A stretch of 64,000 nt of DNA, from NCBI GenBank assembly GCA_013176395.1, contig JABMLP010000009.1:1116001-1180000 (forward strand). Direction: 5' to 3'. Positions 16,566 to 25,964 of the stretch are shown one piece after another. Position numbers and translations under genes: made by a program. Source of the DNA: Venturia oleaginea. Taxonomy: Eukaryota; Ascomycota; Dothideomycetes; Venturiales; Venturiaceae. The notes under the pieces were generated by a model. It had not been told where the DNA came from, did no database searches, and saw only the letters and a program-made list of their open reading frames with translations. The stretch's first letter is position 1. Every line of letters begins with the position of its first letter.

Positions 16566-18665
16566 TCAGACTTGAAGCGTTTTACCGTAGAGCTGTGTAT
16601 GTGGATTGTTCGCAGTACTCATCTGAGCGTTGTATTGAGTATTTGCGAAGGCGATGAATTCGCGGATCGCCTGGGGGCCATCAGACTTCAGCTTAAGAAG
16701 CTTGATCCAGGAGTAGCGAGTTGCTTGGCAGATGAAGGATATGAAGTAACGTGCGCCTCCAAGGCTTGGGCGAGGAAACTTCCCTGACAAGTCTGAGTGT
16801 ATGACTTCGAGCGGCTTGATGGTGCGCGCCAGTACTGGTGGGGATGGCGCAGGCCGCTGTCGCTTGGACTTGCTGAGGGAGCACATGTCGCAGTGGAAGT
16901 CATGAGGTTTCGCCGGTACCAGGTGCCCATCATTGTATATCCTTGCAGGGTTTGGGACGTGAAGATGACCGACTGAGTGATGAAACTCCGTATACGATGA
17001 GAAGCATGCAGTCTTCTGCGCCAGTGTTGGCCAAGATGGTGCACTGACGGTTGCAGCAGGTGCGGTCTCGGTTTTGTGTAGTGACGATTTGCGCGTCAGG
17101 TCTCGGTTAGTTGGCGCGTGGGATTCGGTCGAGGCAACGTGCGCTGTGGGTTTCGTTTTAGTTTGGATTTGTACAACGCCGTCCGCGTGCCGTGCCCACA
17201 GTACCGTGGCGCCGTTGCGCGTGAGGAAGATGTCGTTTGCTTTGCCGTGCAATTCGAGGTTGTGATGGTGACGGACATAACTCCAGGAGAAGAGCCGTGT
17301 ACCATAGAGCTCGCTACTGTAGAGGACGTTGGTCAGTTCGACGATCTTGGTGGATCTGTCAGGCATTCTGCAGCGTAATCGAACGAGTCCAACACCATTG
17401 ATGGGTAACTTGATACCGCCGGCCACCGTGATCGTTCCTTGCTTGGGTGACAAGGACACGAAATCATCGGCGCAGCCAGTCATGTGCCGCGAGGCACCAG
17501 TGTCAAGAAGCCATACTGTGGGAGGATCGATTGCTGAGGGCCGACGTATTGCGGCGTGAGCACTTATAGTTTCGCGTGATTGCTTGCCGTTTACGTTGAT
17601 CATCGTGGTCCGCGTCGACTGCGGTGGTGATCCAGTCAGGTCAATGGTTGCGCCGGCAGTGGCGTTGGTGGCGCGGTAATGTGCTATGAAGCTCACCACC
17701 TCAGTTGCGCTGTCCTCGTCGTCCTCATCGTCTGATGATTCAGCGGCGTTCGCGTTGTTCGCCTTTTGACGTTTTGCGCCATTCTTCGTCTCCTTTGGCG
17801 CGCCGTTGCCTTTGCGCTGCTGTTGCTCCTTGTGTTTCTTGAGCTCGTTACAGTTCGTGTAGGCGTGCCCAATGAACGTCATGTTGTGCTTGCGGCACCA
17901 GGAGCATTCGGTAGTATTAGTAGCCGGACGCGTTCCGCGTGCGCCACCTTGGTTCTGTTTGGCGCCGCGCGCGGCGGATTGTTTCGCAGCGTACGCGGTA
18001 GAGGAGTCAGCGTCGAGGGAGTGCTTGTCGGAGATGTCGAGGATCTTGGGTTCGATATCGACAAACTTGGTAACGTCACGAGAGCTGAGGTTGTCGATGA
18101 CGTGGTCCATAGTATCTGGTAGGGTGGCCAGGAAGAATGAGCCCTTGACCTCATCCGATTCAAACATTGCCTTCATGGCTTTTGCGACGCTCTGTGAAGA
18201 GCCAGCGCATCGCTTTGCCATGCGAGTCCATCGCTGATGGAACTCGTCCAGGTGTAGTCTGAGGTCGTCTCCATCCGCGTAGCGGAGGTTTGTGAGCGAC
18301 CGGAAGAGGGTGATGGACGCGTTGCCGGTATCGCGGTCGAATCGGCTGCCGAGGTGTTTCCAGGCCTCGGGTGACGTGTCGCACGACGCGATGGACATCG
18401 TGAGGTCGTTGTGTACCGACGAGAGCAGCATGATCATGGCCTTGTTGTCGTCGGCGTCCCACTTGTCGATGAGCTCCTCGCGAGCTTCTGCGCCAGTCCC
18501 AGCGACGGCGGCGGGCTTTGTCTTCTTGCCAGACACGATCGGCCAGAGGCCAGCGTACCTGAGTGCGACAGTCCACGCGGAGCGCCATTCTGTGTAGTTA
18601 TCGCCGCGGGCAGAAAGCTTGGGCAGCGAGTTGGGGTCAAGCTTGAAGCTGAAGGAAGATGACAT
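16566..18665 (-). CDS. Copia Gag-protease-integrase N-terminal part
   Basis: This 699-residue frame starts at ATG 18665. The N-terminal 230 residues are a copia-type Gag. A stretched zinc knuckle follows (CSWC-x9-H-x4-C). Protease has DTGASRHMTG near residue 390. The pre-integrase HHCC region (GHLHVPNP, then CDMCSLSKSKRQRP) and the first integrase Asp (VIHSDLSGKF) follow. The frame then runs into a stop in the middle of the integrase core. The next frame resumes with the expected integrase sequence, so the polyprotein is broken here by one extra base. Confidence 0.9.
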   Translation of the reverse strand: MSSSFSFKLDPNSLPKLSARGDNYTEWRSAWTVALRYAGLWPIVSGKKTKPAAVAGTGAEAREELIDKWDADDNKAMIMLLSSVHNDLTMSIASCDTSPEAWKHLGSRFDRDTGNASITLFRSLTNLRYADGDDLRLHLDEFHQRWTRMAKRCAGSSQSVAKAMKAMFESDEVKGSFFLATLPDTMDHVIDNLSSRDVTKFVDIEPKILDISDKHSLDADSSTAYAAKQSAARGAKQNQGGARGTRPATNTTECSWCRKHNMTFIGHAYTNCNELKKHKEQQQRKGNGAPKETKNGAKRQKANNANAAESSDDEDDEDSATEVVSFIAHYRATNATAGATIDLTGSPPQSTRTTMINVNGKQSRETISAHAAIRRPSAIDPPTVWLLDTGASRHMTGCADDFVSLSPKQGTITVAGGIKLPINGVGLVRLRCRMPDRSTKIVELTNVLYSSELYGTRLFSWSYVRHHHNLELHGKANDIFLTRNGATVLWARHADGVVQIQTKTKPTAHVASTESHAPTNRDLTRKSSLHKTETAPAATVSAPSWPTLAQKTACFSSYTEFHHSVGHLHVPNPARIYNDGHLVPAKPHDFHCDMCSLSKSKRQRPAPSPPVLARTIKPLEVIHSDLSGKFPRPSLGGARYFISFICQATRYSWIKLLKLKSDGPQAIREFIAFANTQYNAQMSTANNPHTQLYGKTLQV

Positions 18666-18850
18666 GATGACAGAGGTGGTCTGAAGTCTGCTTCAGAGGT
18701 AAAGGTGGGTGCCGTGCTGTGCTGGTACGGTGTGCTGTACGCCGGGTAGCGGAGCGTCGGCAGCAACAACAGCAGCGATGATGAACAACAAATGTGAAGC
18801 AGTGATGCTCAGTAAGGTGCTGTATATCGGAGGAGCGCGCGGCGTGATGC

Positions 18851-18863
18851 CGGGCTCATAACC
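18851..18863 (-). promoter_or_regulatory. Copia primer binding site matching the initiator tRNA anticodon loop
   Basis: Directly next to the 5' LTR the plus strand reads CGGGCTCATAACC. This matches the anticodon arm of eukaryotic initiator tRNA-Met (GGGCTCATAACC, anticodon CAT). The minus-strand RNA would therefore pair with the middle of the tRNA, as in the half-tRNA priming of Drosophila copia and yeast Ty5. Confidence 0.82.
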
Positions 18864-19031
18864 TGTTGAAGTATGAAAGTTGAGTAACAAGTGTATTGAG
18901 GGTGAGATCCGGAGGATCTCAGCTATATAGTAATACACTAAGCCCAATTGGGCAGTAAACAAACTCCAGTGACAGAGAGTAGCCACGCTGGCGCAGGTGG
19001 AGGCAATAGCATGAGGATACTCCTTCCAACA
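18864..19031 (-). repeat. 5' LTR of copia element
   Basis: This 168 bp LTR is identical by eye to the copy at 13798-13965. It supplies the promoter for the minus-strand element. Confidence 0.94.
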
Positions 19032-19055
19032 GAAGTAGGTGAACGAGTCGAGTTC

Positions 19056-19100
19056 TGGTGGGGCGGGCCACATGCATATGCGGGCCACTTGCCTATAAAC
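19056..19100 (-). repeat. Right terminal inverted repeat of pogo element
   Basis: This is the uninterrupted 45 bp inverted repeat of the DNA transposon. Its complement reads GTTTATAGGCAAGTGGCCCG and ends CCACCA. It shows the pre-insertion sequence of the left end that chromovirus 2 disrupted. TA follows at 19101-19102. Confidence 0.88.
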
Positions 19101-19102
19101 TA

Positions 19103-22100
19103 CGTTGGAATTTATTCTAGTCGTTGTAGTCCTTGCAAAATCATTTTTGTCGCGAATTCGAGGTGTCCTTTTCAACCTAGTGATTTCTACCTCCCCCTAA
19201 TAGAATATCCTCCCTAAAGCACCCCTAAAAGTAGGCGGATGGGCCGCGAAATGGCCGCCAAAAACACAGCGGGGTGCTTCCAGTATTTGGGTGACCCTAG
19301 ACTCAGGGTCAACGGCTGTGATTAGCTGAAATAAAATCGTGCCACAAGCCAAGGTCGGCCACACCCAGGCAAAATCTCGACTGCCGACTACATTTCGACA
19401 TCGCATTGCGTTGATGTAGCGAAAATGCAAAACACGGCGCGCTTGATTCGACTAGACTTTGGGAGCGAATTGACTTATTCACGTCGTATTGTCTCACAGC
19501 TTGCAACGCTACTCTGCAGTCACGTATGCCAAAAGTGCTTGATTTCGCAATGCAAGCAGCGCGTACGTGATACCAGAATCGCTACATCGCGATGTATATA
19601 AAAAGGACCGCGACGACACGCAGCGACAGAATCGACGCGATTTGGGCTTGAAAGGAGTGCTTTCTGTCGCTCGTTGTCATCGTTGAGTCGCTCGCAATTC
19701 GGATTTTGATGAGGTGTGGCTTGACTCTTGGTATGTGGCACAAGTTTATTTCAGCCAATCAAAGACGTCGAAGGCATTGGGGACTTGCTTGTGGCCCTAC
19801 CGCCCACCTTTTCGCATGTCTCTCTAGTTAACGAGGATATTCCTCTAGTTGAGGGCATTAAGAAAAGAGGTTAAAAATTATTGTTTGCAAGGGCCGACCA
19901 CAATTATCAGGGAGTCTGCATTATCGCCGAGAAAAACTCGTGTCGTTGCCTTCGTAGGAGTAAGTCGAAAAGAAGATATCGTACCTAGCGATTCCAAGAA
20001 AATCGCTCTCAACCTCGCCACGAGTCAGGTCTCGAGGTTGAGCGAGGGACAAGGGTTTCGGAAAAGAGGTTCAGCCTGTTTTAGCGTAGCGGACCTTCCG
20101 AGTTCGTACCCAGGGTTTTCGAGTCAAGATAAGGCTGAGAAAATGACAGGACTGAATGAATGCTAACGTTGTATAGAGCGGAAGATCTGGTGTAGACTCG
20201 GACCGCTATTAAAGCCTTAGCTTATATCGTGTCGAGACCTCTAGCGTCCTTCTGCAAACCAGGTAAATTAGTCATTTTGATTAGATTGGAGATGTGCATT
20301 ATTGATCATGCTTTCGCGCGGCGGAGCGCGTGGTCGTTCACTCGTTCTCGCACAACGCTAGTGTCTCTTGGCTGACTGAAAGATTCAGAAATGGGTAAAG
20401 AGCGACGATAGTTTCTATAGTGTCGTCACAGGTGTATGATCAGGATAGTTGACATCTCTTGTCGCCAATAGGCTTGTCCCGTAGGGCAAATGGGTTCGGC
20501 CGCGCAAGGGCAACAAGACTAAAGCGAATAGCTCCAAATGTTCAAAACCTCAAGCAATATAGAACTTCAATAGCCGAAAGAGTACTTACTGAATAATAAT
20601 CTCAGTTCTATAGTGTTTAGTAAGACCGAACAATCAAAACCAGGGCTGTTCTAGTGCCCCACTCCGTCATCCCCAACACCATGTAATGTACGCCCGTAGG
20701 GATAGATATTTGATGTGAGCACACGCAGTGGCATCCTCATGTCAACGGTAGCGTGCATGAACATCTTGGCAGCGTTCAGCCACAAGGTACAACGTTTTGT
20801 CAGCGCCTTGTCCCACGCCAGAAGACGCATGTTAGACGTGCTGTCGGGACCTTTGGAATTAATTTGTGTTGACGCAACTATTTGATGAGGACTTTGCAAT
20901 CCTCCCGTATCACATCGGTAGGAGCTGTCCAGAATAGCGTCCCCCACTATCAAATATCAGAGAAAAATCGTGTTCCTTTTCGCTGCAGAAGATGCTGTTG
21001 ACCTTGTTGTTGGCTAAATTCCAGCAACGGCCTGGCGAGCTGCATTCTGGCAAACATGTATTGCAAATAGCAGGCATGTTGGTGTGGTGGCAGCGACGAT
21101 AATTGGCTGATTCCACAGAATCTCGTTGTAGGGTTTTCCTAAGAGGTGCTGCTGGGCATAGTTCCCAGGGTTATAACCTTGCTTGGTCCAAGGGATCTCC
21201 GACGGGTATAGAAGATTAGCCGCGATATCGAGCTAATAACAATCCCAGCCTGTCAATCTGATGACGCGGAGCAGGCCTTTGATCGGAGGTGTGGATCGCC
21301 GAAAGACGGCTGGTTCGGCCAGACGTGGAACCATGGTTTGTGTTAACAGTTGAGCCTCTGTCAGAAGTAAAGATCATCCTGGTCCATTCCTAATGAAGAA
21401 AGTGGACTGTTGGAGGCCAATGTGCTCTGGAATACTTTGGACATTGTGTGTAATTGGTGAATAACAGTTCTGGCTTCCTCTGATCGACTGTTGTTTTGAC
21501 GAGCTCCAGGGACTTGATGGGATCTCTGCCGGGTGGGTTGGTAGTCAATCTCTTCCAGATGGGTGATTTCCATGTCGTAGTCAAAGTGAGCCCCGTCCCC
21601 CGTCTGAGCAGTGCAACGAAATGGGATGCCGAAAGCCTGAGTCAGTATGGGCGCAGCGGCCATCATCCGGTCCTACGCAGCCCTAGTTCAACGAGCTGAT
21701 CTGGCAAATACCCGGTTGCTGTGGAAAAGTGAATGAACCCGGCTAAATACCCGATATGAAATGTGATGATTGCCTTTAGACGAGTTTGCCTAATAGGGAA
21801 CCAGCTCATTTTGGGGAAATGGAGAGGGCTTGGCAGCGGCTAGGGCGATCATCTCGAAGAAGCGAATGTCTCAAAAACAGTGGCCACCACTTTGAGAAAA
21901 TGACATTGCTCGCAACAGCGAAAGAGAAGATTCAAAGACAGGGTTGGAAAGGCAGCGGAGCGGCTGGCAGCATCGAGCACTCGGGGCGAAGTGGATGATG
22001 AGTAACAGCGGCAGGGCTCGATGCTGTGTCGTGAGCTCGGCGAATGAGGTTGAGCACGTCTCGTGGATGATTGCCTGCGAGCAATTGATGCTGCTGTCAA

Positions 22101-22160
22101 AGTCGCTGTGGTGCAACACACGCAAGCTGTGAGAGGGTTGGAACGAGGACAGCCGTCACG
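19103..22160. other. Gene-poor region right of the transposon cluster
   Basis: I see no gene that I can support. Several short frames on both strands lack family motifs. Two imperfectly matching inverted motifs (GAATATCCTC near 19202, GAGGATATTC near 19832) could mark a decayed element of about 0.65 kb, but the similarity is weak. Confidence 0.45.
21361..21666 (-). pseudogene. Unrecognised short frame, possible gene remnant
   Basis: This 101-codon minus-strand frame starts with two Met codons and is preceded by an in-frame TAG. Its composition is balanced and looks coding, with an acidic stretch (HFDYDMEITHLEEIDYQ). I do not recognise a family. The region just upstream in another frame also reads plausibly, so this may be a fragment of a decayed gene. 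Confidence 0.2.
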
Positions 22161-24265
22161 TAGCATGCATCAGTACAGTACGTGCAGTACGTGCAGTACG
22201 TACACAGTACACAGTACACAGCAGTACAGGCTCAGTCTCTGAGGGCGACATTATCCAAGTAGAGGCGGGAGCAGGGTGAGGGAAAGGGAGATGTAGACGT
22301 TGTTGCTGGTAGATTGGTGTTGTGACAGAGAGATGGAGCAGGAATATTTGGCCTGTGGCTTCAACGGCACGCATACCATGCCCTGGCAGATCGAAACTCT
22401 TGCGGCGCGAACCTGGGCCTGGTATTGCAGCTGGACCAGGACAACCATGCACTCGTCCATGGCACAGGCCGAGCAGGGAACTCCTTGGAAGGTAGTGTAT
22501 CGTGCGAGAAAGTCAATAACTCGCAAGAGTCTGCATATGCCATGATACGATTACTCTCCATTTGAGCCCCCCTACATACAACTCCTCCTTCCTCCACCAG
22601 CTATAGCCAAAGCCGTCACCAAGCCCGTCTCCAGCACGCCTCAAGCACGTCTCAAGCACGTCTGTCTTGCTCACGCCTCTCAACGACCACTTGCCCGGCC
22701 GGCCCATTGGATCGCTGGACCCACCCTATGGTACTGGTGTAGTGCCGAGTTTGCTATTGATTTTTGCCCGATTCGTCTGCAAGTGGGCGACTTTGGATGC
22801 TCGTTGAGAGAAGAGCTGTGGAATTGGAGAGATTGCAGTTGGTAGAGGTTGATATAGATCAGGAAAAAGAAATCGAGGTTGGGTAGCTGGTAGCTGGTAG
22901 GGATGAATCAGGTCCTGAACGTGCCTGGACAAAGTTTGGTACACCAGCAAGTTCCGTCAGTCCTCTCGAAGCCTTGGGATCTCAGTGGCGTCCGACGAGC
23001 GACCAATCAGTCCTGGGAAACGCTTCCTTTTCACGTGTCGGGCTTGCAAGGTCGAATGGGTGTGCGCCATATCCAGCCTGAGCTACTGTGAGGAGATACT
23101 CAGGTGCCTCGCAGGCCCTCGCAGGCCCTCGCAGGCCCCTCGCAGGTGCCTCGCAGTACATGTTACCTCCTACTCTGAAGAAATCCACAGTGGCGACAGA
23201 CAGCTTGACCTCGCCCTCGCATTTGCTCAATTGACCACTCATTTGCTCACTTGCAAATCTCACCCTTCCCGAACGCGTTACTCGACAACGCCTTGGTCGT
23301 GACTCGACCAGCAATCAACCACTCCCTCCTCGTCTAGTGACTCTAGTCACGGCCTGGTCGGCACTGCGGGGTTGTCTGTTGCGCTTTGTTCGCCTTGCTA
23401 TTCGTGCCACCGAGTTTCCGACTTCTGCCAGTGGTCGCGCCATTTCGGGAAGCATCCTTGGACTCGGCTCGTTACCGGCTAGCATCCTTCACGACGACGA
23501 GTCGACGACGGGTGAGAAGTGGGAGGCTGGCTAACGGCGGCCGTCACGGTAGAGTGCTGCAGAGCTTCTTCTTCAGGTGCAAAGGGCTCGTGTAGCAATC
23601 TTGAGCCTCATCGAGACCGACTCACCTTCCTTCAACGACTCCAAACTCCTCTTTTAGGTTAAGCCCGCTGTCTGTAGCCCCGATTCAGGCAAGGCGCAAT
23701 CCTCCAATCCACACCGAAGACTTCAAGACCACCACTCACCTTTTCGACAATAATCAAAAGGCCAAATCACGCCGACTACCATATATCTCGTGTACCACCC
23801 ATCATTACGATAATTCCATCACTTGTCACTTGTCGCGAAACACAAAGTCTCTAGCCTGCCCGGTTCTTCCTTCCTCAACACTGACTTCCCATGTCGGTCG
23901 TGCTGGACAAACGAACGCGAGATTTTGCCAAAGGCAACCTCGAGGCTGTGTCTTGACACAATTACCTAACTCACTCTCTTAAACATCTTTCGTCACGCAC
24001 TCGCTCTGAGAGGTCAAAGGAGCGTTTGATGAGCATATTCTTTTTCTGTACCACGGTTTAAAAAACGTTCTCTCCTCGCACAGAACTTTGCAAACTCTGG
24101 CGCCCCCCATATATCTCTCCACGGTAATCCCTTTCCAAACCATCAATCTACTTCTCACCCACGGAAACAAAAATCAAACATCACAACTACGACCAGACTG
24201 CTACGACCAGATACTGCTACGGCTACTTTCAACGGACGCCAGAGCCTGTGCAAATCAGCAACACG
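22161..24265 (+). promoter_or_regulatory. Long upstream region and probable 5' leader of vosA
   Basis: There are 2.1 kb without a supported gene before the vosA start codon. The region holds a CAGTACGTG-type short repeat (about 22170-22225) and a direct CCTCGCAGG repeat (about 23104-23155). A pyrimidine- and CA-rich stretch follows near 23620-24265, typical of fungal 5' leaders. Velvet genes often have long leaders. I cannot place the transcript start. Confidence 0.4.
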
Positions 24266-25964
24266 ATGAATCAGCACCATAACCCTCAATCTCTGTATTC
24301 AATAGCGATGCCGACGTCATATGGAATGTCATTCGTAAACCCCCAGCAGCATCCAGCTTTGCAAGGCCATAAGCATATCATACCGTAAGTCTCCTGTCAA
24401 GCATATGGCGACTGTCCGTTAGATCTCTGCTAATGTTGATAGCGAAAATGTGGAATTGCAGATTTGCCAACAGCCAAAGGAAGCTTTGGTCACCACAGAT
24501 GGAAAGGAAAAAGGTGAGTCGCAGCTTCGTTGCAACCTGCGGCGGGAAGACTGACCCAAGAGATAGTGCGCAAGCCTATCGACCCTCCTCCAATCGTCGA
24601 GCTCAAGATCTCTCAAGAGATTGACCCAAACCAGTACGTTCGTCCACGGCACTAGCCTCGCGCTTTCGTTTTGACCGTCTGATAGGAATTACCTCCAGAG
24701 CCCCTATCTATTCATGACCGTTTCTCTTGTGACAAATGATGACTCTGGCACCGTAGTGAGGCACTCGAGCGGCAAGCCAGCTTTATCTGGCTCATTGACT
24801 TCCTCGCTGCATCGTTTGAAAGACACGCAAAACATAGATGGCGCGTACTTTGTTTTTGGAGACGTCTCTTGCCGAGAGACTGGAGTGCACAGGCTCAAGT
24901 TCTGCCTATTCGATCTTCATAAGTAAGGGTTCTTTCATTCGAAAGTAAGCTTCTCATATTCTAACCGCCTGCAGGGATACAAAGGACGTTCATTTCTTGG
25001 CGTCAATCATATCGAAACCCTTTAGTGGTAAGTAATTTTGCTGCCCACCGAGTGAGTTGGAGCTGACCATGTCTAGTTGTACTCTCCAAAGACTTTCGCG
25101 GCCTAGATGAGTCAACTTACCTCTCCCGCGCATTCTCCGATCAGGGCGTGCGACTCCGGCTTCGCAAAGAGCCACGAACGTATGTATATCTCTGTTGGTA
25201 CATCTCCGAGTACAGTGGACTTTTGATCTGACTGTGACAGGCAACATGGAAGCATGAAGCGCCCGCACAGCGGCTATGGCAGGATGGCGACTAGCCCAGG
25301 ACAAACCCACCAAGAAGCGGCATATGGATTTGAAGACGATGTGAGCCCCGAGTCTGAACCAAAAAGGATCAAGACCATGTCGTCGAATACCCATGGGCAG
25401 CATGGTTACTACCAAAATCAGCCCGTGAGAACGCCAGAGAACAGCAGTTTCCCCCAGCAAACTCAGCCGTTCATGCAGCCCGGGTACTCATCCAACTTTA
25501 CCTTCAGCGTACCACAGATGGCACCTGCATCATTCGGTGTTACAACTGGACCAAGCAACAGCAGTTCCTACGACACTTCACTTGTGGCGTTGGACTACCA
25601 CAGTACTCCACAGAGGGGCGTGCTTGAATCTCCACATCAACCGCATGGACTCGCAGAATACTCGCGTGGTAGCCTACACCAAGGCCCGCGCGAAGAAGAA
25701 GCAGCAGGGAGCCTGCAGTCACTTGCTGTTCAAGCCTCCCACAGCGGCAGTATGCCAGGACCTTCCATGTATATGCAAGGCAACCATATGAATCATGGCT
25801 ATTCAGGCGACCTTGTCGATCCTCTACTCATGGAAACTGGCAGACCGATCTCTCGATACGAGGAGAACGTACAAAGTGAGATTCACACTATCAAAAAACA
25901 GGAGGAAAAATCAGGAGGCAACGTGCCTATCTCCAACAACGATTATTTCGACAATGGCTATTAG
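24266..25964 (+). CDS. vosA: Velvet-domain regulator VosA
   Basis: VosA is a nuclear velvet-family DNA-binding protein that controls spore maturation, trehalose and repression of conidiation, usually with VelB. Seven exons fit: 24266-24384, 24443-24513, 24567-24633, 24686-24922, 24975-25027, 25077-25179 and 25241-25964. Together they give 457 residues, close to the family norm. The velvet domain spans roughly residues 40-220. It includes the VosA-type start ([14 protein letters not shown]-like linker, [12 protein letters not shown]), the core [20 protein letters not shown] and YFVFGDVS, and the end [14 protein letters not shown] basic KRP-x(n)-PKRIK region after the domain could be a nuclear localisation signal. 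The C terminus is low complexity, Ser/Gln/His rich. VelB and VeA lack the QPKEALVT signature, and VelC is the main alternative. All introns are 50-62 nt. Confidence 0.87.

Larger units (their letters stand above)
13798..19031 (-). mobile_element. Ty1/copia LTR retrotransposon, full length, one frame break
   Basis: A 5,234 bp element lies on the minus strand. Its 168 bp LTRs are at 13798-13965 and 18864-19031, begin TGTTG and end CAACA, and appear identical to each other. The target duplication GAAGT is at 13793-13797 and 19032-19036. The domain order Gag-PR-IN-RT-RNaseH defines Ty1/copia. Coding runs through two frames split by an apparent one-nucleotide insertion near 16613-16625. Identical LTRs mean a very recent insertion. 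It inserted into the 5' leader of the pogo-like transposase gene. Confidence 0.95.
6240..19100 (-). mobile_element. pogo/Fot-like DNA transposon, split by two retrotransposons
   Basis: Imperfect terminal inverted repeats of about 45 bp are found at 6240-6278 continued at 11862-11867, and at 19056-19100. They start GTTTATAGGCAAGTGG and differ at two positions that I see. TA dinucleotides flank both ends (6238-6239 and 19101-19102), as expected for Tc1/mariner-pogo elements. Because ACG/CGT flanks the TA symmetrically, the exact end could be moved outward by up to 4-5 bp. Without the inserted chromovirus and copia element the transposon is about 2.04 kb, a normal size for a Fot-type element. 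It encodes one transposase on the minus strand. Several kilobases of its apparent length are later insertions. Confidence 0.88.

Noticed and set aside
16522..16566. Programmed frameshift between the two copia frames
   Set aside because: The break lies inside the integrase core, not at a domain or gag-pol boundary, so a mutation or sequencing error is more likely.
19193..19856. Weak inverted similarity (GAATATCCTC near 19202 and GAGGATATTC near 19832) as ends of a transposon
   Set aside because: The match is short and interrupted, no coding region lies inside and no target duplication is clear.
20455..20530. Possible tRNA-like segment with GGGTTCGG
   Set aside because: The B-box consensus and a cloverleaf are not satisfied.
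22165..22225. CAGTACGTG repeats as a CRISPR-like or regulatory array
   Set aside because: Units are short, variable and without spacers; simple sequence repeat in a fungal intergenic region.
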